34,185 nucleotides of DNA. Origin: Chrysophaeum taylorii. Its lineage: Eukaryota > Sar > Pelagophyceae > Pelagomonadales > Pelagomonadaceae. Below, piece by piece: positions 8,956 to 19,487 of the stretch (within the stretch, counting starts at the first letter, position 1; the number at the start of each line of letters is the position of its first letter). Below the pieces are notes generated by a model. It was not told where the DNA came from. It worked only from the letters and a program-made list of their open reading frames with translations, and made no database searches. The DNA lies in assembly GCA_029834535.1 (NCBI GenBank), contig JAQMWT010000539.1, positions 1-34,185 on the forward strand, read 5' to 3'. Made by a program: the position numbers and the translations under genes.

Positions 8956-9495
8956 TCAGTCGTCGTCGAAAAGGCAGTCTGTCGTCGATGCGGCCGCGCT
9001 GGTGGCGAGAGGAGTCTCGTCGACGTCGGCACCTACTCTAGGATAAAAGCGGCCGGCGGGAAGAGGCAGCAGAGGCAGAGGGGAGTGCCTTCTTCTCGCA
9101 CCAGCAACCAGCGTTAAAAAAAGTCGGCGCACGACTGTCGTCCACATAGTTTTCTTCGAGTTTAAGCCCGCGCAGACGAGGCGGGGCTCGTAGTCGTAGA
9201 GACTTTGGGTGTCGTAGAAGCAAAAACTGGATCTATATTCGTCCTCGCGGAGGGAGAGAGAAAAAAAGGAAGCCGGCTTGTCGACGAACGAGAGAAGCCT
9301 GTGGAGGAACTTGAAACTCATCGAAGTAGTAGTACCGTCTTCTTCTCTCCCGCCGTCTTCTTCTCTCCCGCCGTCTTCTTCTCTCCCGTCGTCGTACTCT
9401 CTCCCGCCGTCGTACTCTCTCCCGCCGTCGTCTTCAAAATCAAGATCTTCGTCGTCCTTGCCGCCGCCATTAATGTCGTCATCGTGGCTCTCTCG
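8956..9495 (-). CDS. Acidic repeat ORF, hypothetical (doubtful)
   Basis: One minus-strand frame is open from about 9495 to the stop at 8956. It begins with an acidic stretch (HDDDINGGGKDDEDLDFEDD), continues into about five copies of a hexapeptide DGGREE/DGGREY encoded by an 18-bp minisatellite (about 9337-9433), and then a basic-hydrophobic tail. The only in-frame ATG is at 9321, after the repeat. Upstream, in frame, are three consecutive TAA codons. It could be an exon, part of the decayed coding debris at 9500-11190, or chance. No family is recognised. Confidence 0.2.
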   Translation of the reverse strand, partial: RESHDDDINGGGKDDEDLDFEDDGGREYDGGREYDDGREEDGGREEDGGREEDGTTTSMSFKFLHRLLSFVDKPASFFSLSLREDEYRSSFCFYDTQSLYDYEPRLVCAGLNSKKTMWTTVVRRLFLTLVAGARRRHSPLPLLPLPAGRFYPRVGADVDETPLATSAAASTTDCLFDDD

Positions 9496-11199
9496 GCCCG
9501 CAGATTATTATTAGTCCCTCCCCGATGTTCACGCGCGTTGAAACTCTCGATGGGTCCTTCGGGGGCCTCGAGCGTCAGCTTCGTCTCGACGTTGGCCGCG
9601 ACCGTCAAATAACTTCGACGGGGGCGTCCAGCACTGCCTCTTCTTCGCTAAAGAAGAACGCCATCACGTTCGAACCTTCTTGTCGCTGAAAGTATGACCC
9701 CCGTAAGGAGGAGGTTCGCTCAGCGCCTTGCGAACGACGGGGGCCCTTACTACTCTGAACTTCATCCTCGACAACGAATTGCTGGTACGTATCATCACCC
9801 GGAACTTAGGCAGCTCGTTTCTGAAACGCGCAGTGACTGGAAGCGAGTCTCTTCGCTTCCTCGAACGTGACATCAGTCGCGAGCTTGGGTCGTGCCTGCG
9901 GCAGAATGTTGTTTAGCTCGAGCGTTTGATTCGAGAGCATCAAAATCAATCATCGCCGGCGAAGGGGGAAGCGCCGCTTCAGTTCTTCCATAAAGAGCAC
10001 CCGCGTTTCCCGTCGACTCGATGCAACGATAAACACGTACGCTCCACGTCGGCGGCCCCACTGGAACGTCGCCTTCCTTCTTCCGTCTCTGGAGAGTGAG
10101 TTTCGCGGGTGGCTGCGTGGCCGCCTCGAGCTGCGAGGTGACTTTCCACTCTTTAGTCAGTTAATGGCGGTGGAAGAACCGAGACGCGGAGGAACCTTGC
10201 CGCGAGACGGCCGTCTGCTTTTCCGCAACACCAACCGTGAACTTCGCCGCCGCCGCATCCAATCGCGTTTGTTCGTCGACCTCAACCTATGCTGCTGCTG
10301 CTCGGAGCCCACGTCCACCAATTTCCTATCCTCGGCCGTGCGAACGTCCGTCCAATTGGCTTTTCTCCTCGACGCCAACGATGACGTTGGAGGTTGGTTC
10401 TACGCTCGTGTTTGCCCTCGCCGTTCCTCCGAGGTGATAGATAACCCGGCATCATACACGTTCCGAACCTCTCAACACAAATTCAGCCGCCGCTTCCACG
10501 AGTGCGAGACCGATTGCAGGTGGAGGGCACGGCGGCGGCGGCGGTCTATGGGTCTCGACTTCGCAAATAACTCTCGTATGCCCCCCCTTTTGAGCAAAAA
10601 CGGCCGCACCCGGCGCACGTACTTGCCAGCAGCCTGGGAATGCATATTTAGGGTTAGGGACGAGACGAACCCACCGTTCCTTCAGAGCTTTTTCTTGTGA
10701 ACGGGGACTTGCCTTGGATAATAAATTCGTCGTCGGATACACTGTCCCTTAATAAAGGCAGACATCCGTCCGGTGTTCGATGATGATGGCGCCTTGATTG
10801 AATTGTTTCGCAAGCCTGCCGAGGACCAGTGGCAGCTTGTTGTTGCCGCCGCCCGGCAGGATACATCTCGTTTGAAACGCGACCGCTCTTCTCTGAAACA
10901 CGGCCGCCGCCGTCGGTGGACGTGCAGACCAGGGGGCCAACGACTTGACAATTGACTTGTACAAGCGAGACTGGGCAGCCACCTCATCGACGTCGGCATC
11001 AGAGACACTGTCCGCCCGTTCGTGTTCGGCAGTTTCTCATTCATCGGTGGCGCGCGATTCTCGCGTTGAAAACGCTCTGGGCCTTCAAACGCTCCTCATC
11101 GTTCTTCATCTTCTCGTACCGCGCGCCCTTCAGACTCGCAAAAGAATGAAATCGCCTCCTCCGGCATTCAACCCTGAAATAAATAATCTAAACTAAACT
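9496..11199 (-). other. Coding-like debris of an unidentified gene, many frame changes
   Basis: Several minus-strand stretches look like protein but sit in different frames: SLKGARYEKMKNDEERLKAQ (about 11065-11125), SDADVDEVAAQSRLYKSIVK (about 10940-11010), ANTSVEPTSNVIVGVEEKSQ (about 10350-10410), TSQLEAATQPPAKLTLQRRK (about 10080-10140) and DVTFEEAKRLASSHCAFQKR (about 9810-9870). This pattern fits a decayed gene, or a gene with introns I cannot delimit. I do not recognise a domain. A telomere-like TTTAGGGTTAGGG lies at 10647-10659. Confidence 0.3.
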
Positions 11200-11704
11200 A
11201 AACTAAGCTCGTCGTCGTGGACTTCGTACTCCGAGATCTTCACCGCCTCTTTCTGCACTCCGCTCCGAAAAAAAAAAAAATGTGCATTGGCTGGTGCTCA
11301 ACGAACGACACCACCCAGCCGTTCTCTTCGACGTTCGGCAGCAGCAGTCCCACCCTTCCACCAGGTGCCAGGCATGGAAAATTGGTCCTCGACGCATTCC
11401 TTCGCTCGAAAAATCGAGCTTGCTCTGCACGGTTCTGACGACCGCCCCCCCTCCCCTCCCCTCCCCTCCCCTCCCGATGCAGCAGGCAGCTTCTTGCTCT
11501 CGCTCTGTCGCTCGTGAGATTGTCGACGACCTCCCAAAAACGAGACCTCGCTTTAGAGTTTAGCAGCAGCAGCAGCAGCGTAAGTGTAAGAATAAATAAG
11601 CCCTTGGTTTCATTTCTTGGAGAAGAAGAGGGTAAGGATTGCGGCGTCTCTGGTGGCTGCCCGTCCTTTTTTCGCGGCGGCGGAATTCGGGTTATAGGTG
11701 GTGG
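11200..11704. other. 3' flank of the FHA gene with simple repeats
   Basis: The stretch holds a run of 13 A near 11269-11280, (CTCCC)n at about 11451-11475 and (AGC)n near 11562-11579. No gene family is visible on either strand. Confidence 0.5.
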
Positions 11705-12331
11705 CTAGGTTTTTTCATTCTGCTCCACAAATCCTTGTTGGGAGGGGAGAGGTAGGTGATCGTCCATTCGGATTCGGTATTCGCGCGTGGATTTCGCGAC
11801 ACGGAGAATAGAGGGCTCCGGGATGCTTCGAATTTCCGTAATTCTTTCGCCATCCAAAAATGTGCCGTGGGCCGAACCCAAATCTTTCGCAAACCACCCC
11901 GTCCTGTCCTCGTAAGTGCCGTGAAGCAGGACGACGTGGTGCCGCGACACCGACGCGTGATCCAGCACGAGATCCGAATCTTTCCTTCCGAGAACAAAAA
12001 ATTCTTTTCCTTTAAGTTCAATTTTCTTCAGAATCTCACCTTCTTTCCAAATTTCCAAAATCCCAAATCCCGGCACGATCCACGTCGGCAGTTCGAGCTG
12101 CGCCGCGCGAACTTTTTCTCGAGCGACTCTTAACTTTGACATTTCCCTTCGCAGGTCGCGAATCGCGGACTCGACGTCCGCCAACGCCGACTCGGTCTTG
12201 TCCGTCTCCTCGCGCCGCGCGAACAGAGCGACGCGTTGCCCCTCGAGCCGCTCCTTCAGCGCCTCGAGCTCGCATATTAAACTCTCCATCTCTCGCAAAC
12301 TCACAAGAGATGCCGACCGAAGTGACGCCAT
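11705..12331 (-). CDS. FHA-domain protein (kanadaptin/NIPP1-like FHA)
   Basis: An intact 208-residue frame. Residues about 10-80 are charged and predicted coiled coil (ELEALKERLEGQRVA, REMSKLRVAREKV). Residues about 85-188 form a forkhead-associated domain, which binds phosphothreonine peptides. It shows GR at 115-116, the SVSRHH motif at 127-132 and DLGSAHGTFLDG at 150-161. The H before GTF, where many FHA domains have N, and the preceding LPTW...GILEIWKEGEI segment resemble kanadaptin and NIPP1, nuclear proteins linked to RNA processing or phosphatase control. The start is the first ATG of the frame. A spliced upstream exon cannot be excluded. The helicase element ends only ~50 bp upstream. 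Confidence 0.85.
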   Translation of the reverse strand: MASLRSASLVSLREMESLICELEALKERLEGQRVALFARREETDKTESALADVESAIRDLRREMSKLRVAREKVRAAQLELPTWIVPGFGILEIWKEGEILKKIELKGKEFFVLGRKDSDLVLDHASVSRHHVVLLHGTYEDRTGWFAKDLGSAHGTFLDGERITEIRSIPEPSILRVAKSTREYRIRMDDHLPLPSQQGFVEQNEKT

Positions 12332-12349
12332 ATTCCTTTAAACCTTCTT

Positions 12350-12368
12350 GTTCCGGTACTACCGGAAC
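12350..12368. promoter_or_regulatory. Perfect palindrome GTTCCGGTA-C-TACCGGAAC
   Basis: Two 9-base arms flank a single C, 19 bases upstream of the FHA start codon. It may be a protein-binding site in the promoter or 5' UTR, or an RNA hairpin. The neighbouring mobile element starts 12 bases further on. Confidence 0.35.
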
Positions 12369-12399
12369 ACTATGATGTCTTTGAAATGTCGAGGCCACA

Positions 12400-12693
12400 G
12401 GAAGTTCACCTCCTCCCAATCTCTAACCCCAGTAAATTAATTCGGCGTAATTAAACCCCGCGCGTTAGTGCTCACCCCACTCTCATTTGAACTCCTCGTC
12501 GCTCCCACCCCCGCCAATCTAAGCTGCTTTGATCCGCACACGCCGCTACCCTTTGAGTTTACTCTAAAAACCCCAGTAAGTTCACACTTGGTCTCACTAA
12601 GTTCGCACTTGGTCTCAGTAAGTTCACCTATCTCTAACCTCCGTAAGTTCACCTGGTTCCAGCAAGTTCACCTGGCCCCAGTAAGTTCTTCAC
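12400..12693 (+). repeat. CAGTAAGTTCACC minisatellite-like tract, copy B
   Basis: The tract resembles that at 4465-4800 but has fewer and partly altered units. Both share the GTCGCTCCCACCCCCGCCAA-type middle segment between the repeats. Confidence 0.7.
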
Positions 12694-13304
12694 CTACAGT
12701 GCGCGTGTAGACGCCGGGAGGGGGCTTATCGGTCGTCGATATTGCGCAGCAGGTGTGGAGTAGGGTGGAGTCGTCGACTCAGAAGAGCATATTCTCGGGG
12801 TTGCCGATCGATCGACAGAGAGCCACGTAGAGCAGCTGGACGTGGTGGCAGAAGACGGGCTTGTGGGCAAGAGGACGCGGACCTCGCGGGGCGTCTGGCC
12901 CTGGCTCTTGGTGATCGTTTGGCGTCGGTGGGGCTTGAGGGATACTGGTTTGAGGAGCCTCGGCGACAACGACACGATCGATCATGTATCTGGTACCGTT
13001 GCAGTGGCCGTGCGAGACGGGTCGAGGTTGCGAAGACTTTAAGCTCGCGATCAAAAAAGTCAGCATGCCGTTGGTTGTCGGGGAGTTCAAAACTCTACTG
13101 TAAAGAGCGAGGCGTCGTCTTCCGACCCAACCTAGTCGGCCGAAAAGAACTCCGACGCCTCGTCTCCGGGAAAAAAAGGCCGCGGTCATTCATGCGCGCG
13201 TTGTCAGCATCGACAACATCGTTTCGACGGGGCGTGAGAATGGCGCGCCGAAGCGGGTCGTGGAAATAGTCTGCGAGGTCGCCGTAGACAGCTTGGAGGA
13301 TCAC
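12694..13304 (-). pseudogene. PIF1/Helitron-type helicase C-terminal fragment, copy B
   Basis: The same helicase end as in copy A, with YGDLADYFHDP, RAILTPRRNDVVDADN, a CNGTRYMIDRV segment, TITKSQGQT and LYVALCR. The frame breaks differ partly from copy A: small insertions of CAT, CG and CGT sit at different places. Each copy has therefore decayed independently since they separated. The helicase core motifs I-III are missing in both. Confidence 0.82.
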
Positions 13305-13545
13305 TGTCTGGCTCTCGCGGGCCTACGTGATCCTTACCCTAAATCGGGGGACAATCTCCGCCCGTCAGGCACATCCCTCATACCCCACAAACCCACCCAC
13401 ATCCTTCATGCTCCCCACACACACCCCCCTCTTAGCAGTCGACATTTAAAGACAGACAGACTGCTCCCCACACACACCCCCCTCTTAGCAGTCGACATTT
13501 ACAAAGACAAACAAACAAACAAACATCTGTCGACTAGTAATAGTA

Positions 13546-15654
13546 GTTAGGATCACTTCATCACCACCACGGTAACCCTCATTCCGTTGGTGAAACGACA
13601 CGCCGGTGACGCTAACCAAGCACCTGACGTTGGACATCGCTGCGTCTTCGAGTGCCTGCTGGCTGCGCGGCGAGTTGGGGTTCGCGTTCGCGGCGAGTTC
13701 GCGTTTGCGCGCTGTTGAGATGCGAACCACAGCGAACGCGGACCGAGTTCGCGCGTCGAACGCGAGCCATGTCGTTGTTCGTTGCTTCCTTCCTTCCTTT
13801 ATCGTTCGTCCAGCTCGCCCCCGCAGACTTTCGCGTGGGACGTGGGAGAAAATGCTGTCGGCAGCAAAGGCGTCGCGGGCTTAGGGTTTGGGAACCACGT
13901 AGCCGGTCGCCTTGTGCACGTAGAAGAAACCAGGGAGGTGGATCTTCTAGACATCATTGGTGACAGCAATCTGGCTCCTCCGTCCGCGTATGGAGAGAGG
14001 GCATACGTTACCAAAATACCAAAACCAGAAAAGTTTTTTTGGATGTATGTCGCCCGGTATCCGTAGCTGGTCCACGACGCGTATTCTAGGCCATGCGCTT
14101 AGAGAAAGTGTGCTTTTTCGGCTTTTTTTTTTTTTTAACGCGCGCGCTTTTCTTTTCTCGAGCAGCAGCAGCCGCAAGTTGACCTTTTTCATAGCCGAAT
14201 CCAGCATTGAAGGAAGGAAGGACCTAGCCGAGCAAAGTCTGGTATCGAAGGTCATCTGTGCATCCTTCTTGTCCCCAGGTACGCGTAGCAAGCGGATGGT
14301 TGCGCTCCTCTCTGGGGATTTGGGGCTCGATCCGTTCGAGCCGCAGGTCCCGCGCATCGTATGGTTCGCGACAAAGAGCACTCCGATACTACTCGCGTTG
14401 CACTCGAAGTAAAAAATTGTGGTCGTTGAAGGATTAAAAATAGGCGATTGATGACGTGCAAGAATGGTGGTACTCCCTGTCACGCTCGAGTCTCTCGGTT
14501 ATATGTATGAAGCGGGGTGTTGAATATTCGAGGAAGGGGAGGGAAGTCAAAGTCCTCCAGGACGGCGCTACTCGCCGAACACCAAGTTCATCATCGCTAG
14601 ACAGACCTCGTCCCTCCCGACGGGTCTAGTCATCGCGCAGCGAAGGGGTCACCACGGCCAGTCGTCTCTGCGAAGCGCTTTAATGTCAGCTACTAAATCT
14701 TGGCTGACGAAGCCCATCTCAACCGTAGTAAGTAGTGGATCGGAGCAGATGCTTGTAACTACTCTTCACAAAACCGAGATTTATGCTCGCGCGCGGGACT
14801 TCCTCTATAGTTATCATTCAGCCGAGCATATGACGATGGCGAGATCTATTTGAGGCGCCTCGCGGAGGTTGGCTGAACAAAACGACCAAGGAAGCAGCCC
14901 CGCGATGGAGTGAGTCGGCTGCGAAAGAAAGAAAAAAAAGAAGAGACTACTCGTGCCTCGCGAAAGGACCAGCGACGTTCGATTCCCAAAGTCAACGACA
15001 ATGAATTGGAGTTTCTTGCGGAGGAGTATGTCGATATTCCTACTTTGCTCATAGGGTTCCTTCCCGCCGGATGTACTGGAGGCCGAGCTGGAAAAAACAC
15101 GAACTGCGTCGACGACGCCCGCAACTGGTACATCTTCACCAATCAGACCTGGCGCGAATATATATATATATCGCGGCGCCATCGTTGGACGCGTTCGACG
15201 AGGGTGTCTATCAGATCACCCAGACCTCAATTACTATTTTGTCTGGTCAAGATTACTCGCGATGGGCGCCCTGTTTTTTCCAGTTGTGAAGGAAGGAAGG
15301 AAGGAAGGAAGGATACCATTTTTTTCACTTGCGGCGACGAAATCTGGTGGTGGCACTCGCGTCGCACTCGCCACGTCTCTGCATCAGCCTCGTTCGCGGA
15401 TTCAACTTCCGCTGGAACAACGACGACAAGGCTGTGGACGACGACGGTGACCTGCCGCCGATGGTGCTCTTTTCTACAATCATTGGTTTTGATCGAGGGA
15501 ATTCAAGAGACGACAGCTTCGTGGTATGACACAGGCCGGCGCATCCATTCTTTGTTTCAACTCGGGATTTTATTTTGCTTCCTTCCACAAACGACCATTT
15601 CTATGTCGTCAGGTCGATGTCGGCGATACGACGACGACGACGATATTATTTAGG
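13546..15654. other. Long stretch without a recognised gene
   Basis: Frames of 60-250 codons occur on both strands, and some plus-strand pieces look protein-like (GRLVHVEETREVDLLDIIGD near 13905-13970, AFDEGVYQITQTSITILSGQ near 15190-15250, GFNFRWNNDDKAVDDDGDLP near 15395-15460). They sit in different frames and match nothing I know. A T12 run near 14125-14136 and a (GGAA)n array near 15287-15312 break the frames. Best read as decayed or spliced coding sequence of unknown kind. Confidence 0.35.
15287..15312 (+). repeat. (GGAA)n microsatellite
   Basis: Six uninterrupted tetranucleotide units within an otherwise open plus-strand frame. Confidence 0.95.
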
Positions 15655-16029
15655 GATCCGTCAAGTTTGGTCAAAAAGTTTGGTGAATTTCTTTCATGTT
15701 TGCTCGATTTTGATGTATGATTAAGGAAAAACTCACATGTGTGGTCACTTTCCATAGAAGTTAGGTCAGTTAAGTTTGGTCACTCCGAAGTTGCATTAAG
15801 TTTGATCAATCAACCCTTCAAGTTTGATTAATTTCCTTGTAAGTTTGGTCAACAAGTTTGATCACTACTCAAACTTCCACAGTATTGACCAAACTTCGGC
15901 TTTTTAAATCAAACTTAAGGAGGCTTTTTAAGGGGGCGCGTGAGCGCTTTTGGTGCGAAAATGCTTTAAAAACGAGAGCTAGGTGCTGCAGCTACGCAGA
16001 ATCTACCGTGGCGTTACACGCGCGGCATG

Positions 16030-17965
16030 GACACCCCCCCATGACCGTCTTAGAAGGAGGTCCGTCCTAAGACAGCACGGCGATACGCAAGGAGAGCGGG
16101 CAGCGACACGCGGCCCCGAGAGCAGATTCCCACGGCTTGGCGTACTTAAGCTGGGCCCATTCTCGTACCTTCCATCGTTCGTAAAAGCCACCCAAACCGC
16201 GACTCACCACGGTGGTGTTGCCGTGGTCGTGCGTCATTCTTCAACAACAAGCGGACATAGGACACCAGACTTACACGGTCTACGTGAGACGGATCACCCC
16301 ATTCTGCATCCCAAAACTCGAGAGGGAGCGCGTCTTTGATAATCGACTCGGGGTTGAGAACGCGAAACTCGACGACCTCGAGAAACTGCGCGAGCAACGC
16401 CCTCGAGCACCCAAAGATTGTAGTCCCACACTTGTGCGGGACCGTACAGGACCACGTTCAGGAGTTCCTCACCGTCGCGTACCCGACCCGGAGTTAGCTG
16501 TCCAGCTTGATCATGGGACGGCAACGCGAGCACGTGCCGTTACGCCAGCATAAACAACTCGCACGACCGTAAGAGAACACCTCCTTATCCTCCTCCTCCT
16601 CGCGCATCTCGACAACCCCGCCCTGCCGCAAGATCTCCCCGGGAGCTGCTGCTGCACCGTCGAGCACTGTACGAGAAAGTCGGCAAATACAAGCTGCGGC
16701 GCGAAGGGATGTCAAGACGTCGACAGCCTCGTTCCGGAAGATCGCCGACACCACCCCTGTAATTCTAACCCAGTCATCAGTACGAGTCTAAAATATGACA
16801 AGTTTGATGTGATTGTTCGAAATTTGATCACACCAAATTGAATGCCTCCAAGTTTGACCATACACACGCATCAACATGCGAACACTCGCAGAACAACATA
16901 CAAACAAGCCTGCGCAAGACAACGCTGATACCACGCTGTTTCGTCGCCCAAGATTCGGATGCGCCTTATTAGTTCGATGTTTACACACTACAGCGAACGA
17001 TCCCGGTTCGTCATCTCGTGCCTTTAGCGGATGACTGTTGCGATGTCTATCAAACGCATATGCCGAGAAGAGCCGCCTGACACTGAATAACTAACTAACT
17101 AACTTCGACCCTCCCGAGCATGGGAGCCAGGCCGGACCGGCAGGAGCCGGTGCGGAATCACAGAGGCAAACGCAGTTGTGGGGCAGAGGCGAGGGACGAG
17201 GACGGACTCGTTGATGGTGGACCGCCACTGCGCGGTCTTGTGCGAGGTCGTGCTGCAAAAGCGTCGCAGGCCGCGGACGTGTTGGTCCACGAACAATCGA
17301 CCTGTCCGTCGCGCTCTGCCCAACCGAGCGAACCCCATCCCAACACGGACTTTCCGGGTGCTAACCGGCCAGCGAGCCGCCTGACGACTTGCCCTCCATA
17401 AAGCCCTTGATGAGGACCGACACGGCCTCGCAGAAGTGTGCTTCGCGCGATAGCTGGATCTTTGTCGTCAAGAAGGTTCGGAGCAGGTGTGCCTTTTAGC
17501 ACATGTGACGGTATTGTCTACTTGCACATCACAACGACCAGCACGCACATAAACGCTGCATCTTACATATAGCACTTGAACGACAGCGCTGTCGCGCTGT
17601 AGACCATGATGTTGTACGCGCCGTCAACTCGCCGCCCGTGTCGAACATCAGATGCTGCTGCAAGTCGGCCTCGAGAACACAGATGCTGAACTTGGCATCT
17701 TGGTTAGATCGAGTAAAGTGGACTACCCTCGTATTTTTTGCGTGCTCTGAGCTGCGACAGCGTACTCGGCGATCTCTCGTAGTCGTTTACCTTCGCCTGG
17801 GCACGCGACTTCTTGTTTTCTTTCTCGGCGTCGTGGTCAACCGACGTCGGCGTGTTACCACCACGCTCCCGCTCGACCTGAGCGACGAAACCCGCATCGA
17901 TACAGTGTTCGTTTCGAAGTCGAAGGACGCTCCGGAGTCACCACAGCGCGACGACATGCAGAACC
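16030..17965 (-). pseudogene. Decayed unknown protein of the AAGTTTGGTCA element
   Basis: Protein-like minus-strand pieces follow one another in changing frames. They are ENKKSRAQAKVNDYERSP (about 17780-17850), NQDAKFSICVLEADLQQHLM (about 17630-17700), NIMVYSATALSFKCYM (about 17565-17615), SREAHFCEAVSVLIKGFMEG (about 17385-17450), the zinc-like CLCWRNGTCSRC (about 16515-16555), NVVLYGPAQVWDYNLWVLEG (about 16400-16460), LEFWDAEWGDPSHVDR (about 16270-16320) and FYERWKVREWAQLKYAKPWE (about 16120-16185). A LINE-derived insertion splits it at 17087-17368. The pieces probably belong to one gene, but I recognise no family. Confidence 0.4.
17087..17368 (-). mobile_element. Short LINE-derived element, second copy
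   Basis: On the minus strand it runs from a head GGTTAGCACCCGG at 17368 to a (GTTA)n tail at 17087-17104. The last ~190 bases match the 3' end of the LINE at 20240-20410. The head matches 18345-18440, at the start of that LINE, and 3973-4080. The total of ~280 bases is close to that of the insertion at 3970-4231. It interrupts the coding-like sequence of the AAGTTTGGTCA element. Confidence 0.65.
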
Positions 17966-18136
17966 GCTGAAAGCTTGATCACGGCGGGCCTTGTCTTGTC
18001 AGCGAACCGTATGTTTGCTCTCTAAGAGTACAAGTTTAGTCAACCAAGAGACGGATTGACCAAACTTGAGTGACCAAACTTGTTGAAGGTTTACGGTGAC
18101 CAAACTTGTATGGTGGTCGGAAACTTGACTTTTCCC

Positions 18137-18137
18137 T

Positions 18138-18168
<31 letters not shown>
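18137..18168 (+). repeat. (TTTA)n microsatellite
   Basis: Eight TTTA units directly right of the last AAGTTTGGTCA-type motif. Confidence 0.95.
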
Positions 18169-18599
18169 CAAGAACGGCGGAGAAAGAGCCGCGTTCAAAT
18201 CAAGCTACCGGCGCTTCATGATGAATAATACCTCAAACAACGTCCGCGACGCTATCAATTACTCCGAGTTTGGTGACCGACCGTTGGGAGAATCAAGTGA
18301 AGGCTCTCGACGGTGCCTGCTCGCCTCCCGGGCTGACCGATTAGATTAGCACCCGGAAAAAAAAGTCTGCAGTCTGGGAATTATGGGGTTCGGTCGGTTG
18401 GGTAGAAAGCGACAGACGGGTCGATTATTCGTGGAACAAAAGGTTCTGCGACGAGACGAGGTGTTCGCATCTTTACGGCGCCGGGACATCTTCGCGGCCG
18501 CGTTGCGGGAGACATGGCTCACCGGTCGCTCGAGCAAAAACGGCGACGTCGCTGTTTGTTCCGGTTTGGCAGCCTCCGAGCAATCTTCCCGCGGCAGCC

Positions 18600-19470
18600 A
18601 ACGTGTGGCCGTGGTGCTGTCTGTCCCCCGCGGCGGCGCAACAGGCGTGGCACGCGAGCGGCAGCACCGTCGCATCTGCGCGAGTCATTGCGCCTCGACG
18701 TCAAGGACGTTCGAGAGACCTCGGCCTCTTCGTCGCGAGCGCTTACGCTCCTGTCGGAACCGCGCCCGACAAGAAGCGGGACGCGACGACATTGACCCTG
18801 CGCTTCGACCGGACGACATCCTCGTCCCGGACGGGAACGCGGCTCTCGGCGTGCGCTCCGAGTACGTCGTCGACGGTTCCCGTACGGGGGGCACCACCTT
18901 ACGTCGACGACGCTGGCCTCCACACGTTCCTCGCAATACGGCGTCTGCCGTCGGCACGTCCTTCAACGAGCGCTCCTCCCGGAAGAAACGTACCACCTCC
19001 ATCACGTGATCTCGCGGCGGCGCGACGTGCACCGGTTAGTTCTCGCTGACGTGGGTTTGACCAGCAACCTCGTGGATTCGGACCACCGCGCTCTCTCGAG
19101 TGCATCGTCAAAGTCCGCCTCGCGCGGCGCCATCTCTGGCGCGCCTCGACTACGCGCTCCCCTGCGCTCAGAAAAGAAAGCACGCGCTTCGGATTCCGGG
19201 CGCCGGTGGTGCTCGAAAGTGCTCGACATCTTCGGCTTGGGCCGTGCGCGGGTCGCGCGACGACGCGACGGGCGACGCACCGACCGACGCCACGGACGGG
19301 ATACCCGACGACGACGACGTCGACCGGGGCTCGCCGTACTCCCGCCTCGCGCAGCGGCCTCGGCCTCTGACGCCTTAAGATCCTCCGACGCCTCCGATGG
19401 TTTGAGGACGCGGCGGCGGAAGAGCGGAAGAGCGGAAGAGCGGAAGAGCTCCAGCCTCTGATCGAGCGAC
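18600..19470 (+). pseudogene. APE-type endonuclease and linker of LINE copy 2
   Basis: Pieces of the EEP fold occur in order: VASAYAPVGTAP (about 18731-18766), an RPDGNAALGVRSEYV segment (about 18826-18870, corresponding to the usual GDFNA motif), the segment equal to copy 1's GAPYVNNAG near 18890, and the SDHRAL region at 19078-19095. A charged linker with repeated GGAAGAGC hexamer-like units follows (about 19420-19450). Frame changes occur near 18790, 18885 and 19100. The asparagine of the NA motif is kept, but the preceding F is replaced by G. Confidence 0.78.
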
Positions 19471-19487
19471 GCAACTCCCTCCCTCCC

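Larger units (their letters stand above)
12381..13545 (-). mobile_element. Helicase-bearing mobile element, copy B
   Basis: This is the direct repeat of the element at 4388-5800, with the same order of minisatellite, helicase fragment and right flank. Here the left end carries GTCTTTGAAATGTCGA (12381-12396), an imperfect inverted match to the TCGACATTTAAAGAC modules on the right (about 13440 and 13491). In copy A the left module points the other way. The insertion lies immediately upstream of the FHA gene. Confidence 0.55.
15655..18130 (-). mobile_element. Candidate mobile element marked by AAGTTTGGTCA motifs
   Basis: About ten copies of AAGTTTGGTCA or close variants cluster at 15655-15910, mainly in plus orientation on the left side. 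Reverse complements (TGACCAAACTT) appear at about 15885 and at 18050-18110, with a few more copies at 16795-16870. Such repeated ~11-base motifs near both ends, in opposite orientations, resemble subterminal transposase-binding arrays. The enclosed minus strand has decayed coding sequence. Exact termini and target duplications could not be fixed. Confidence 0.4.

Noticed and set aside
14910..15653. 247-codon plus-strand ORF
   Set aside because: It crosses a GGAA microsatellite and an AT repeat, has no domain, and competes with equally long frames on the other strand.
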